From: a virus
Virus record (IMG/VR): IMGVR_UViG_3300030294_000094
Location: 1-38,383 of that record
DNA length: 38,383 nucleotides
Strand: one strand, 5' to 3'
Both the position numbers and the translations under genes were made by a program. The notes under the pieces were generated by a model, which worked only from the letters and a program-made list of their open reading frames with translations, ran no database searches and was not told the DNA's origin. Positions 7,122 to 14,139 of this stretch are shown one piece after another (the stretch's first letter is position 1; each line of letters opens with the position of its first letter).

Positions 7122-7760
7122 ATGAGCTTACAAAAAAAGATTAAAAAGTATTATCCTGAAATGATAGTACAAGGTGAACGCCCAGAGGTTACGGCTGAAA
7201 AGATACTTGATAAATTACAACAGTATCGTATGGTGACAGATGCAGAACTATTCAGTTATGCTGTGAAGTTTGCAAAAAACGCAATGACGTACTGTTATCC
7301 TAACTCAACAGGAGTTCCAACTGAAATAAGAATGTTGTTTAATGAGCATTGCCAGAAGATTTTAAATCCGGGTGAAAAAGAAAGTGTAATAACAAAAGTT
7401 GCAAATCTTATTACGGGAAATGGTTCGAAAGAGAAGGTAACTTTACGTTATTCTACTTTTTCTAAAATCAGCATAAATGAGTTTGATTCTTTTGATGAAA
7501 TGTATTTCAGCATTCCAACATTAAACGATGAAAAAGTCTATTTGCTTTCTTTGAAGTATAGAGGTAAAGATAATTCCGATGATGAAATTATCGTAACAAG
7601 TTCAAAACTCTCAGTCATGAATCAGTTAGAATACTTGCAGCGAATTAATTGCAATGAATCGGTTGAAATAGTATTCATATTTGAGTACAATAGTTACGAA
7701 GATGCATACAAGGGGGCTTTAGATATGAAAGAACATTCCGAATTATGCTACGGAAAATAA
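7122..7760 (+). CDS. Hypothetical protein directly upstream of the large terminase
   Basis: A 212-residue soluble protein. The N-terminal ~100 residues are helical (KKIKKYYPEMIVQGERPEV, AEKILDKLQQYRMVTDAEL); the C-terminal half looks beta-rich (VTLRYSTFSKISINEF, KVYLLSLKYRGK, VEIVFIFEYNSYEDAY). It ends one base before the terminase start, so the two are co-translated. Position and size suit a small terminase subunit, but I see no clear helix-turn-helix and know no matching family. The 91-aa DUF5681-like protein (30374-30649) is a competing candidate. Confidence 0.6.
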   Translation: MSLQKKIKKYYPEMIVQGERPEVTAEKILDKLQQYRMVTDAELFSYAVKFAKNAMTYCYPNSTGVPTEIRMLFNEHCQKILNPGEKESVITKVANLITGNGSKEKVTLRYSTFSKISINEFDSFDEMYFSIPTLNDEKVYLLSLKYRGKDNSDDEIIVTSSKLSVMNQLEYLQRINCNESVEIVFIFEYNSYEDAYKGALDMKEHSELCYGK

Positions 7761-7761
7761 A

Positions 7762-9726
7762 ATGACCAGAGCACAACTACTTAAAGAAAATGAACTCCGT
7801 AAAATCGAGCCTTTGTATGATCCTAAAACAGGATTAGGGGCTTATGGGGAAAGGAAGAAGGTAACTGTTTCAGAATTTGGAACTATGTACCTTCCTCTTT
7901 CATTTCTTCAAGTAGGTTGGATTAAAAAGGTTGTTGCAGCAAAGAGTATTGATGCTTATTGCCACAAGGTTGGAATGGATGATGAATATGAGAAGCTTGT
8001 AACACTGTTCATTAAAGAAAGGTTTAAACATGATCCTGAATTCTGGTTTGCTACTCAGGCAAAAATCAAAATCAAAAATCAGCGGAAAGATGGTTATCTG
8101 ATTGCTTCACCCACTCAACGAAAGGTTCTATATGAGTTGCTTGATGATTGGTATGCAGGTCGACCTGTCAGAGCGATTATTGTAAAGTGTAGACAGGCAT
8201 TTATTACTACTCTGATGGCTGCATTCAATATGTGGGTTCAGATAAACCTATTTGAAAGTTGGGATTCTCTAATCTGTGGTGATGTTGAGAACCAGGCTAC
8301 CAATGCAAGGGGTATGCAAGACAAGATTGCAACCGGCATTGATATTCTTTTTACTAATGATAAAAGACTTGAATTCACACCTTATGAAGGCTCTTCAAAA
8401 ACACGTATTTTATCAGGAAGAAGCTGTAAGGTTTCTACCGGATCAATGCAAAAGCCGGAGAATGTCCGATGTGGTGATACTTCGTCTGCCCATCTAACAG
8501 AAGTTGGACTTTGGAGAACTACTAAGGGAAAAACACCGGAAGATTTAATACAAGCTATTCGTGGTGGGATGGATGATGTTGAATATACTGTATTCACTTT
8601 AGAATCTTCCCCAAAAGGAACTGGTAACTATTTCTACAGGCAATATCAAGCTGCTAAGAAAGGTGAGTCAGATTTAAAGCCTATTTTCCTTCCGTGGTTT
8701 TTAGTTCCTCGATATTCTAAAAAGATAGATGATTACGATAAGTTTTTTGATTTATTTTTTAAAGGTGACAAGAAAGACTATTTGCAATACTTGTGGTCGT
8801 TGGGTATTACTCTTGAAAAAATAAACTGGTACATAGGAAAGCTCCTTATTATGGAACACTGGAGAGTTCAATCGGAATGGCCCAGTGATGATGTAGAAGC
8901 ATTCCAAAGCACCGGACGAAGAGTATTCAGCATGAAAGACGTTCAAAAAAGGCGCTTAGAGTGCATTAAGCCTATTTTCTTAGGTGACATTTGTGGACAG
9001 GAACAAAAAGGAGAAGATGCACTTAAAAATATCAGGTTAGAACTTATTAATTCATTCCTTAAGATTTGGGCTTACCCGGATTATGAAGAGGTTGTAACAG
9101 ACAGATATTTAGTAATTGTTGATATTGGAAAAGGGAAGAGTGCTAAAGCAGATTATTCAGATATACTTGTTTTAGATCGGTACGGATTAATGTACGGAGA
9201 TAGATTGGAAGTGGTAGCAGAATGGCACGGAAGAATAGACATTGACTTATTGGCATGGAAGGCTGCACAAATAGGAACCTATTACAGAAGCAAGGAAGTA
9301 GCATTATTGGCAATTGAAAAGAATACCATTGATACGATCACTGAATATGCAAATGTTTTGTTTTCTGAACTTGGTGATTGGTATGAGAATCTATATGCTA
9401 AGGTTGAAGTAGATAAAATCACAAACATAACTACTAAGACATTAGGTTTTCACACAAACACAAATACAAAACCTTTAGTTGTTGAAGCGCAACAAGCTGC
9501 TGTAAGGGATGATTTGTACTATGAGCGTAACGATGATGCTTGTGTGGAAATGGACACCTACGAACTAAAAGAAGATGGCAAATTCGGGGCTGCCGATGGC
9601 TGTCATGATGATATGGTTATGGTTCGGGCTATAGGGATGCATATTAGTAAAAAAATGGATATTCCAAAGGTAATAGTTAAGCATGAAACAATCAAAAAAA
9701 AGGTAGTAGGACTATCAAGCATGTAA
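7762..9726 (+). CDS. terL: Terminase large subunit (ATPase and nuclease)
   Basis: A 654-residue DNA-packaging motor. The ATPase half has an atypical Walker A region KCRQAFITT (142-150; families usually show KxRQxGxST), Walker B HLTEVGLW (244-251) and the coupling motif ESSPKGTGN (281-289). The RNase-H-like nuclease half has the first acidic residue in VIVDIGKG (D454) with ADYSDILVLDR following, a second in AIEKN (E519), and the terminal HDD (615-617). It binds the portal during packaging and cuts concatemers. It shares an operon with tRNAs and a DUF559 nuclease and runs opposite to portal and capsid. Its stop overlaps the next start by one base. Confidence 0.93.
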   Translation: MTRAQLLKENELRKIEPLYDPKTGLGAYGERKKVTVSEFGTMYLPLSFLQVGWIKKVVAAKSIDAYCHKVGMDDEYEKLVTLFIKERFKHDPEFWFATQAKIKIKNQRKDGYLIASPTQRKVLYELLDDWYAGRPVRAIIVKCRQAFITTLMAAFNMWVQINLFESWDSLICGDVENQATNARGMQDKIATGIDILFTNDKRLEFTPYEGSSKTRILSGRSCKVSTGSMQKPENVRCGDTSSAHLTEVGLWRTTKGKTPEDLIQAIRGGMDDVEYTVFTLESSPKGTGNYFYRQYQAAKKGESDLKPIFLPWFLVPRYSKKIDDYDKFFDLFFKGDKKDYLQYLWSLGITLEKINWYIGKLLIMEHWRVQSEWPSDDVEAFQSTGRRVFSMKDVQKRRLECIKPIFLGDICGQEQKGEDALKNIRLELINSFLKIWAYPDYEEVVTDRYLVIVDIGKGKSAKADYSDILVLDRYGLMYGDRLEVVAEWHGRIDIDLLAWKAAQIGTYYRSKEVALLAIEKNTIDTITEYANVLFSELGDWYENLYAKVEVDKITNITTKTLGFHTNTNTKPLVVEAQQAAVRDDLYYERNDDACVEMDTYELKEDGKFGAADGCHDDMVMVRAIGMHISKKMDIPKVIVKHETIKKKVVGLSSM

Positions 9727-9980
9727 TGAAAACAAAACTATTAAAGAAACTTAGAAATATTGGTAGGAGTCAAATTACTATCTATTCAATACATACCCTA
9801 TACGGAACAAATACAGGAATGACAGTTGGTTTTAATGGTGATGATTATAAAAACCTATTTTGCATTGGTGATACAGAAGAAGATGTACTTAAAAAAGCAG
9901 AACTAATTTACTTGAATAAAAACATTGAATTAATTAGAACCCGATATAGAAAATACTCTATTTTAAAACATAAATCATGA
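9726..9980 (+). CDS. Hypothetical small basic protein
   Basis: An 84-residue basic protein with a Lys/Arg-rich N-terminus (MKTKLLKKLRNIGRSQ), a central beta-like segment (ITIYSIHTLYGTNTGMTVGF) and a helical C-terminus with TEEDVLKKAELIYLNKN. The layout resembles small phage proteins with an HicB-like or double-strand-beta fold, but too little is visible to assign one. It is coupled to terL (TAATG) and to the next small gene (ATGA). Confidence 0.6.
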   Translation: MKTKLLKKLRNIGRSQITIYSIHTLYGTNTGMTVGFNGDDYKNLFCIGDTEEDVLKKAELIYLNKNIELIRTRYRKYSILKHKS

Positions 9981-10153
9981 AAACAACAGATGACCAAAAT
10001 ACTATCGAACAAGATGGTATAGTAGCAATTTTTAAAGAAAGTAGTGGTGATTGTAGCCGTTGCTGTTTCAGAAGTAAGTGTGTTCCTTTCATTCCTTGTA
10101 GACCAGAGGAAAGGGGAGATGGAAAAACAGGTCATTTTGAATTAAACAAATAA
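9977..10153 (+). CDS. Small cysteine-rich protein (zinc-binding type), 58 residues
   Basis: ATG at 9977-9979 overlaps the previous stop (ATGA) and the frame runs to TAA at 10151-10153. It begins MKTTDDQNTIEQDG and carries five cysteines: C26-x2-C29-C30-x4-C35-x5-C41, within GDCSRCCFRSKCVPF and IPCRPEERGDGK. The CxxC, KC, PC and R-DG order recurs in small Bacteroidota phage proteins and suggests one bound metal. No activity is known to me. Translational coupling on its 5' side supports it as a real gene. Confidence 0.75.
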   Translation: MKTTDDQNTIEQDGIVAIFKESSGDCSRCCFRSKCVPFIPCRPEERGDGKTGHFELNK

Positions 10154-10162
10154 TTTAAAGTT

Positions 10163-10399
10163 ATGGAAAATGAAGTATTTTATCTGAATGCCGAAATGGC
10201 AAGAAAAATTACAGAGGCTAATTTAATGAGTCCTATTGAAGTATTGAAAACTATCGAAGGGGGTGCAAAGTATAGATCAGAAGTTATTTTAGACAGGGGA
10301 ATAAGCATGGAAACGCTGAATGAAATAATTGGATATGGGTTTTCTATTACTAAGGTAAAAGATTTGATGGGACTTGAATGTGTAAAAGTTTCTTGGTAA
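10163..10399 (+). CDS. Hypothetical small protein
   Basis: A 78-residue helical, near-neutral protein beginning MENEVFYLNAEMARKITEA, with a central EVLKTIEGGAKYRSEVIL segment and the C-terminus DLMGLECVKVSW. The start is 9 nt after the previous stop; the stop overlaps the nuclease ATG by one base. No family recognised. Confidence 0.55.
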   Translation: MENEVFYLNAEMARKITEANLMSPIEVLKTIEGGAKYRSEVILDRGISMETLNEIIGYGFSITKVKDLMGLECVKVSW

Positions 10400-10839
10400 T
10401 GTCAAATCTTACGAAAGAAATAATATCCTGTGTCCGGGAGCATAAAGAGAATGCTACTCCTGCCGAACTTCTGATGATGCAGAAGTTACGATTCAGGAAT
10501 ATTCGTTTTGATTTCAATTATCCGGTACTGACTGAAAAGTCTTTCTTTACTGCTGATTTCTATTTACCCAAATATGGTTTAATCATTGAATTGGATGGTG
10601 GTATTCATTCAACGGAAGAGAACCAAAAGAAGGACGTAATAAAAGATGTAGTGTATGAAAGTTTAGGGTATAACGTCCTTCGTATGTGGAACAGCGAAGT
10701 AGACACTTTCGACACGCTAAAGGTAAAAGAGTACAGGCGTGGAAGAATAAGGCTTTACGAAGCCCCTATTAAAACCCCCAATTACAAAAAGCTAAGAGGT
10801 AAACAACGAAGTAAAATAATTAAATCAAAAAGATCATGA
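10399..10839 (+). CDS. DUF559 / Vsr-like (PD-(D/E)XK) endonuclease
   Basis: A 146-residue protein from ATG 10399, which overlaps the upstream stop (TAATG); an in-frame ATG at 10378 would overlap that gene by 22 nt. Family features are an N-terminal LRFRNIRFDFNYPV segment, the acidic residue in FTADFYLPKYGLIIELDGGIH, and VLRMWNSEV, the usual DUF559 order of aDfy, iELDG-x-H and vlR-w-n. The fold is the very-short-patch-repair nuclease type. The C-terminus is very basic (RGKQRSKIIKSKRS), fitting DNA binding. Many phages place an HNH nuclease beside terL to help packaging; this enzyme may fill that role or process DNA elsewhere. Confidence 0.8.
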   Translation: MSNLTKEIISCVREHKENATPAELLMMQKLRFRNIRFDFNYPVLTEKSFFTADFYLPKYGLIIELDGGIHSTEENQKKDVIKDVVYESLGYNVLRMWNSEVDTFDTLKVKEYRRGRIRLYEAPIKTPNYKKLRGKQRSKIIKSKRS

Positions 10840-11273
10840 ATAAACTAACGATCAAAGAGTATTTAAAAGTACTCTATAGAAAATTTCTTTTAAAGATGTA
10901 TTGTCATGCAGCCGATATGAAACAAGCTGCCTATAACAAACAATACTATGTCCTTCCTGTTGGAAAAGGGTTAGCCGTATTTTCCCCGGATGATATAGGG
11001 ATGCTTAAAAAGCCAATCAGAAGGAAGCATTTTGAGAAAGGGCATTATATTGACGTTGTCAAGAAAGATGGAAGTAAGAAGAAAAAGTATGTCAAAGGTG
11101 GAATTAAGGTAGATAAAATCTATCAAATGAATCCGAATGCTTCACATCAGGATATTATGAAAGAGTGTTTTTACTATACCAGTGCTAAGTTGAATGAGTT
11201 GAATCTACTTACTCCTGCAGAACGCAAACAGAAACAAGCTGAATGGCTTAAATACGCTGCTAATCACAAATAA
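10836..11273 (+). CDS. Hypothetical basic protein
   Basis: A 145-residue highly basic protein. The N-terminus is amphipathic (MNKLTIKEYLKVLYRKFLL) and a Lys-rich patch follows (VVKKDGSKKKKYVKGG, ~75-90). The C-terminus is helical (LNELNLLTPAERKQKQAEW). It overlaps the nuclease gene by 4 nt (ATGA). Nucleic-acid or head-interior binding is plausible from charge; no family recognised. Confidence 0.6.
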   Translation: MNKLTIKEYLKVLYRKFLLKMYCHAADMKQAAYNKQYYVLPVGKGLAVFSPDDIGMLKKPIRRKHFEKGHYIDVVKKDGSKKKKYVKGGIKVDKIYQMNPNASHQDIMKECFYYTSAKLNELNLLTPAERKQKQAEWLKYAANHK

Positions 11274-11296
11274 TAAAATAAAATGAAAAAATATTT

Positions 11297-11719
11297 ATGA
11301 GTAAAACTAATTTCAGCTGTACCAATGACACAGGGGCAGAGAGTCACGATGGAATTTCATGTTGCGAACCGGGTAAAGATCGAGAAGGCTACAAAGTAGT
11401 CTACGAAGACAATTATATTTCATGGAGTCCGAAAGATGTATTTGAAAAAGCGTACAAAGAAATCAGGACTATTGATGATTTAAAAGATAAAAGTATTCTT
11501 TTAGAAGGTTATGACTCTCTTGTTCCACATCAAAAAAGGGTTATTGATGAACTGTCAGAATTGAATGGTAAAATCGAAAAACTTGATAAGTTTATAATGG
11601 AAAATCCAATCTACAAAATTCTGATTGAAGAAGAACAAAATATTCTTGTGCTACAAGTTCGAAGTATGCAAAACTACTTTGGTATTCTTATTGATAGAGT
11701 GAATAATTGGAACCTTTAA
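11297..11719 (+). CDS. crAss001_48-related phage protein (C-terminal helical domain)
   Basis: A 140-residue protein. The first ~70 residues are polar and specific to this gene. The rest has the pattern HQKRVIDELSELNGKIEKL, then ENPIYKILIEEEQNILVLQ, then RSMQNYFGILIDRV. This is the helical family seen in crAss001 gp48-related and many other small phage proteins (HQqRVvdEkaELdeKi, then EEq, then Q-x-M-x-Y-x-x-L-x-x-R). The family has no established activity. It is the last gene of the rightward operon, 12 nt before a strong terminator. The ATG at 11283 gives only a 5-codon frame, so 11297 is the start. Confidence 0.7.
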   Translation: MSKTNFSCTNDTGAESHDGISCCEPGKDREGYKVVYEDNYISWSPKDVFEKAYKEIRTIDDLKDKSILLEGYDSLVPHQKRVIDELSELNGKIEKLDKFIMENPIYKILIEEEQNILVLQVRSMQNYFGILIDRVNNWNL

Positions 11720-11730
11720 TTATATTCAAT

Positions 11731-11766
11731 AAAAAAGCCGTTAGATTAAGTTCTAACGGCTTTTTT
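11731..11766. terminator. Bidirectional intrinsic terminator between convergent operons
   Basis: A perfect 15-bp stem: AAAAAAGCCGTTAGA (11731-11745) pairs with TCTAACGGCTTTTTT (11752-11766) around a 6-nt loop. A T-run follows the stem on the plus strand (to 11767) and an A-run precedes it, so it ends the terminase operon and also the leftward portal/lipoprotein operon, whose last stop codon lies in the T-run. Confidence 0.93.
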
Positions 11767-12086
11767 TAGTATCTTCTATAAATGCTCACATCTACCTGTG
11801 TAGGTGGAACATTTTCTTCTTTTACCATCCAGTAATATACTTTCTTTTGATCGTTTAGATAAAGCATCCTGTAATAATAGTAAACCTGTCCATTTAATCG
11901 ACTACACTGTGTTGAATAAATATAAATTTCTCCAGTACCTCCATCGGGGGCAATCCTGTTAGGCGGTCCCCAACTTAAAATTACGTCCTTACTTGAATGC
12001 CCAATCCATGAGTTCATGGCGTTTTTCGTAGTTGAACAAGACGTTAGAAGAAGAATAAATAATCCAAAAAACAGTTTTTGTCTCAT
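11766..12086 (-). CDS. Phage-encoded lipoprotein (SmpA/BamE-like, tentative)
   Basis: A 106-residue protein with a type II signal peptide: MRQKLFFGLFILLL then the lipobox LLTSC, Cys17 being the acylation site, followed by STTKN. The mature part has WIGHSSKDVILSWGPPN, resembling the SmpA/BamE-like opening in which a helix and a W-G-x-P turn precede beta strands, then Tyr-rich strands (QVYYYYRMLYL, KVYYWMV). It is probably anchored in the inner or outer membrane. It is the last gene of the portal operon, separated from portal by a long inverted repeat, and its stop lies in the terminator. Superinfection exclusion or a lysis role is possible; sequence does not decide. Confidence 0.75.
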   Translation of the reverse strand: MRQKLFFGLFILLLTSCSTTKNAMNSWIGHSSKDVILSWGPPNRIAPDGGTGEIYIYSTQCSRLNGQVYYYYRMLYLNDQKKVYYWMVKEENVPPTQVDVSIYRRY

Positions 12087-12095
12087 AATAAATAA

Positions 12096-12143
12096 ATTAA
12101 GGTGTAAATGTAGTGAAATATTTCACCATATTTACACTTTAAT
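12096..12143. repeat. 48-bp near-perfect inverted repeat between portal and lipoprotein genes
   Basis: Positions 12096-12119 mirror 12120-12143. Of 24 pairs, 21 are Watson-Crick; exceptions are 12101/12138, 12110/12129 and 12112/12127. The centre is the exact palindrome GTGAAATATTTCAC (12113-12126), flanked by GTGTAAAT/ATTTACAC arms. It lies 10 nt upstream of the lipoprotein start and 17 nt after the portal stop. The centre is AT-rich with no strong U-tract, so an operator or RNA-processing stem is as likely as a terminator. Confidence 0.8.
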
Positions 12144-12159
12144 CATAAAATAGCATTTT

Positions 12160-14139
12160 TTATGCTGCCATTTGTGGCTGAGTAGCCTGATTTATCATTG
12201 CAGATGCGCTCGGGTCTTGTCCATCTGCAATTTGTTGTTGAATTTCAGGAGGAACTTCTGTTGTTACCTGTCCAGTCTGTTGTAACTCTTTTTCCTGTGC
12301 ATCCAATATTTCAAGAAGTTTGTCTCCGAATGGGAATTCCCCAACCTTAAGCACTTCTTTTATTCCAATAGCCTGTGCTTTGAAAAAGTCTAAAAGTAAC
12401 CCATTATTTACAGTTCTGAATGCCGGTGTACTTGCACTCTCACTAATAGCCAAATCAAATTGAACGTCTCTGATTTTTTCAGGATTCCACCATTTGCTTT
12501 CTTCATTGTAAGAAGTCCCGGTAACATTCATATAACGTTCCGTTGTCCAATACTGCTGTATTGTCTGCATTAGAATAATATCCCTGTCTTCTCTGAAACT
12601 TTTAAACGTTTCCATCAAGTCCAAAAGGTTCACGCTTGATTGTTGGCTCTGTTGAGCGTATAGGGCAGCCGGAGCGTTAGCATTAGCTTCTTTCCCTTGT
12701 AATGCTCCATATACACCCGAAACGTCCTTCATGGAACTCATATAAAGGTTTAGTAGTTCATAAGCTCCTACATTGGTTGCGTTTTGACTGACGGTATATG
12801 GAAGTTGCTCTTTTGTAAGTCCTTTTGTTTTAATTACGACAACTCCACCGGGCGTTTGATACTGTTCTATTATTTCTTCTTTATTCATTTCCCCCAGACA
12901 CTCCTGTGGAATAATAAATGTTCCTTTTGGTGATGCGCTAATGATAAAGTCAATAAGAGTAGATAAACGATTAATACCTCTGTTCAGCTCTATAAGATCA
13001 TCTACGAATGAATGGTTTTCACCATCAAACATATCTATCTTTATAATGTAAGGCGGTTTTTTATGGTTGAAAGGAGTTTCGGCTTCATATAAAATTTCCC
13101 CTAGTGGAGTCATATATCTGACGTACCAAAACTTATCTAAAAACCATTCGTATTCAATTAGCGCAACATCTTCTGGAAGTACACCTTGTGCTACAGCTTC
13201 TTTAATACGAGTTTTGTTTATCTCGTCAATTGCGGGTGCATCTTCTAATTCAGAAATGTAAGGTTTGCCAGTTAAGTAATCATGAACTTTTAATCGTTCT
13301 TTACTTTCAAATTCCCACGCACATATAACTCTACATTTGGAGCGATCAGTAGGAAGGAAGAAAGAAAGGTTTTCAATTTTTCTTTTAGATAGTGGCTGAT
13401 ATGCTGAATATATGTCGTTTTGATTATTTGAATTATTGTACATTTTTGATACTCGCAATGCCTTTTCTCTATCTCCAGAACAAAGATTAGAAATGATGTC
13501 AGATAAACTCCAATCAAGAATTTCTCCCATTACGGTAAAATCTCCACCTCGTGGGTCTTCTATATCTCCATTGAAGAAAAATCGTGGTAAGGTTACAAAA
13601 TCAACCTTTTCAGACATTATTTGACGGCTGAAATCCCATGAGTACCCAACCTTTTGAATAGCTACACCAGAATGAAGGTATTCTTGTAATGTACGTGCGT
13701 CTAGTTCCCAAAGTTTATTTGATTGATACGAACACTGAACTGCAATAGACATCATTTCGCCTAGTTTTGCTTCGTCTCGATCCCTAGCAACACATCCTGG
13801 TTCGGTCTGGTTACTTCTGAATTGGCCAATAACAGTTTTTACCTGTCCACGGATAAGGTTATTTGCAATTGGAACCTTGCCTTGATTCATGATATGTTGA
13901 CCTTCCGTTACTCTATGTCCAGTTTCATCAATTATGACATCAGAATATTGATCCCCAAAACCATAGGCAACGGCTCTTTGTCTTTTCTTTCGTGCCGGCG
14001 CAAGATCGTTCCATAATCTTGAATACCGGAAGATGCGAGCAACATTATCTGATTGTTCTAATGTATCAAACTTTAAAGGCTCTACCTTTCTTTTCTCTGT
14101 AAGGGTATTCAGATTAAATTTTCTATAGTCTGTTTTCAT
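12160..14139 (-). CDS. Portal protein (P22-like)
   Basis: A 659-residue protein, within the usual range for podoviral P22-type portals. The N-terminal region has RLWNDLAPARKKRQRAVAYG and QGKVPIANNLIRGQVKTVIG, the typical opening in which the packaging tunnel scaffold is described. The central VRYMTPLGEILYEAETPF and NRGINRLSTLIDFIIS segments match the wing/stem region. The C-terminus is Gln/Ala-rich (QQQIADGQDPSASAM), like the portal barrel tail. It forms the 12-subunit head vertex that docks terminase and adaptor. Its start overlaps the giant gene's stop by 4 nt (ATGA). It lies on the opposite strand from terL and away from the capsid gene. Confidence 0.9.
   Translation of the reverse strand: MKTDYRKFNLNTLTEKRKVEPLKFDTLEQSDNVARIFRYSRLWNDLAPARKKRQRAVAYGFGDQYSDVIIDETGHRVTEGQHIMNQGKVPIANNLIRGQVKTVIGQFRSNQTEPGCVARDRDEAKLGEMMSIAVQCSYQSNKLWELDARTLQEYLHSGVAIQKVGYSWDFSRQIMSEKVDFVTLPRFFFNGDIEDPRGGDFTVMGEILDWSLSDIISNLCSGDREKALRVSKMYNNSNNQNDIYSAYQPLSKRKIENLSFFLPTDRSKCRVICAWEFESKERLKVHDYLTGKPYISELEDAPAIDEINKTRIKEAVAQGVLPEDVALIEYEWFLDKFWYVRYMTPLGEILYEAETPFNHKKPPYIIKIDMFDGENHSFVDDLIELNRGINRLSTLIDFIISASPKGTFIIPQECLGEMNKEEIIEQYQTPGGVVVIKTKGLTKEQLPYTVSQNATNVGAYELLNLYMSSMKDVSGVYGALQGKEANANAPAALYAQQSQQSSVNLLDLMETFKSFREDRDIILMQTIQQYWTTERYMNVTGTSYNEESKWWNPEKIRDVQFDLAISESASTPAFRTVNNGLLLDFFKAQAIGIKEVLKVGEFPFGDKLLEILDAQEKELQQTGQVTTEVPPEIQQQIADGQDPSASAMINQATQPQMAA

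Noticed and set aside
10378-10839. Upstream ATG at 10378 for the DUF559 nuclease
   Set aside because: It would overlap the previous gene by 22 nt, whereas ATG 10399 overlaps the stop by one base, the coupling style used all over this genome.
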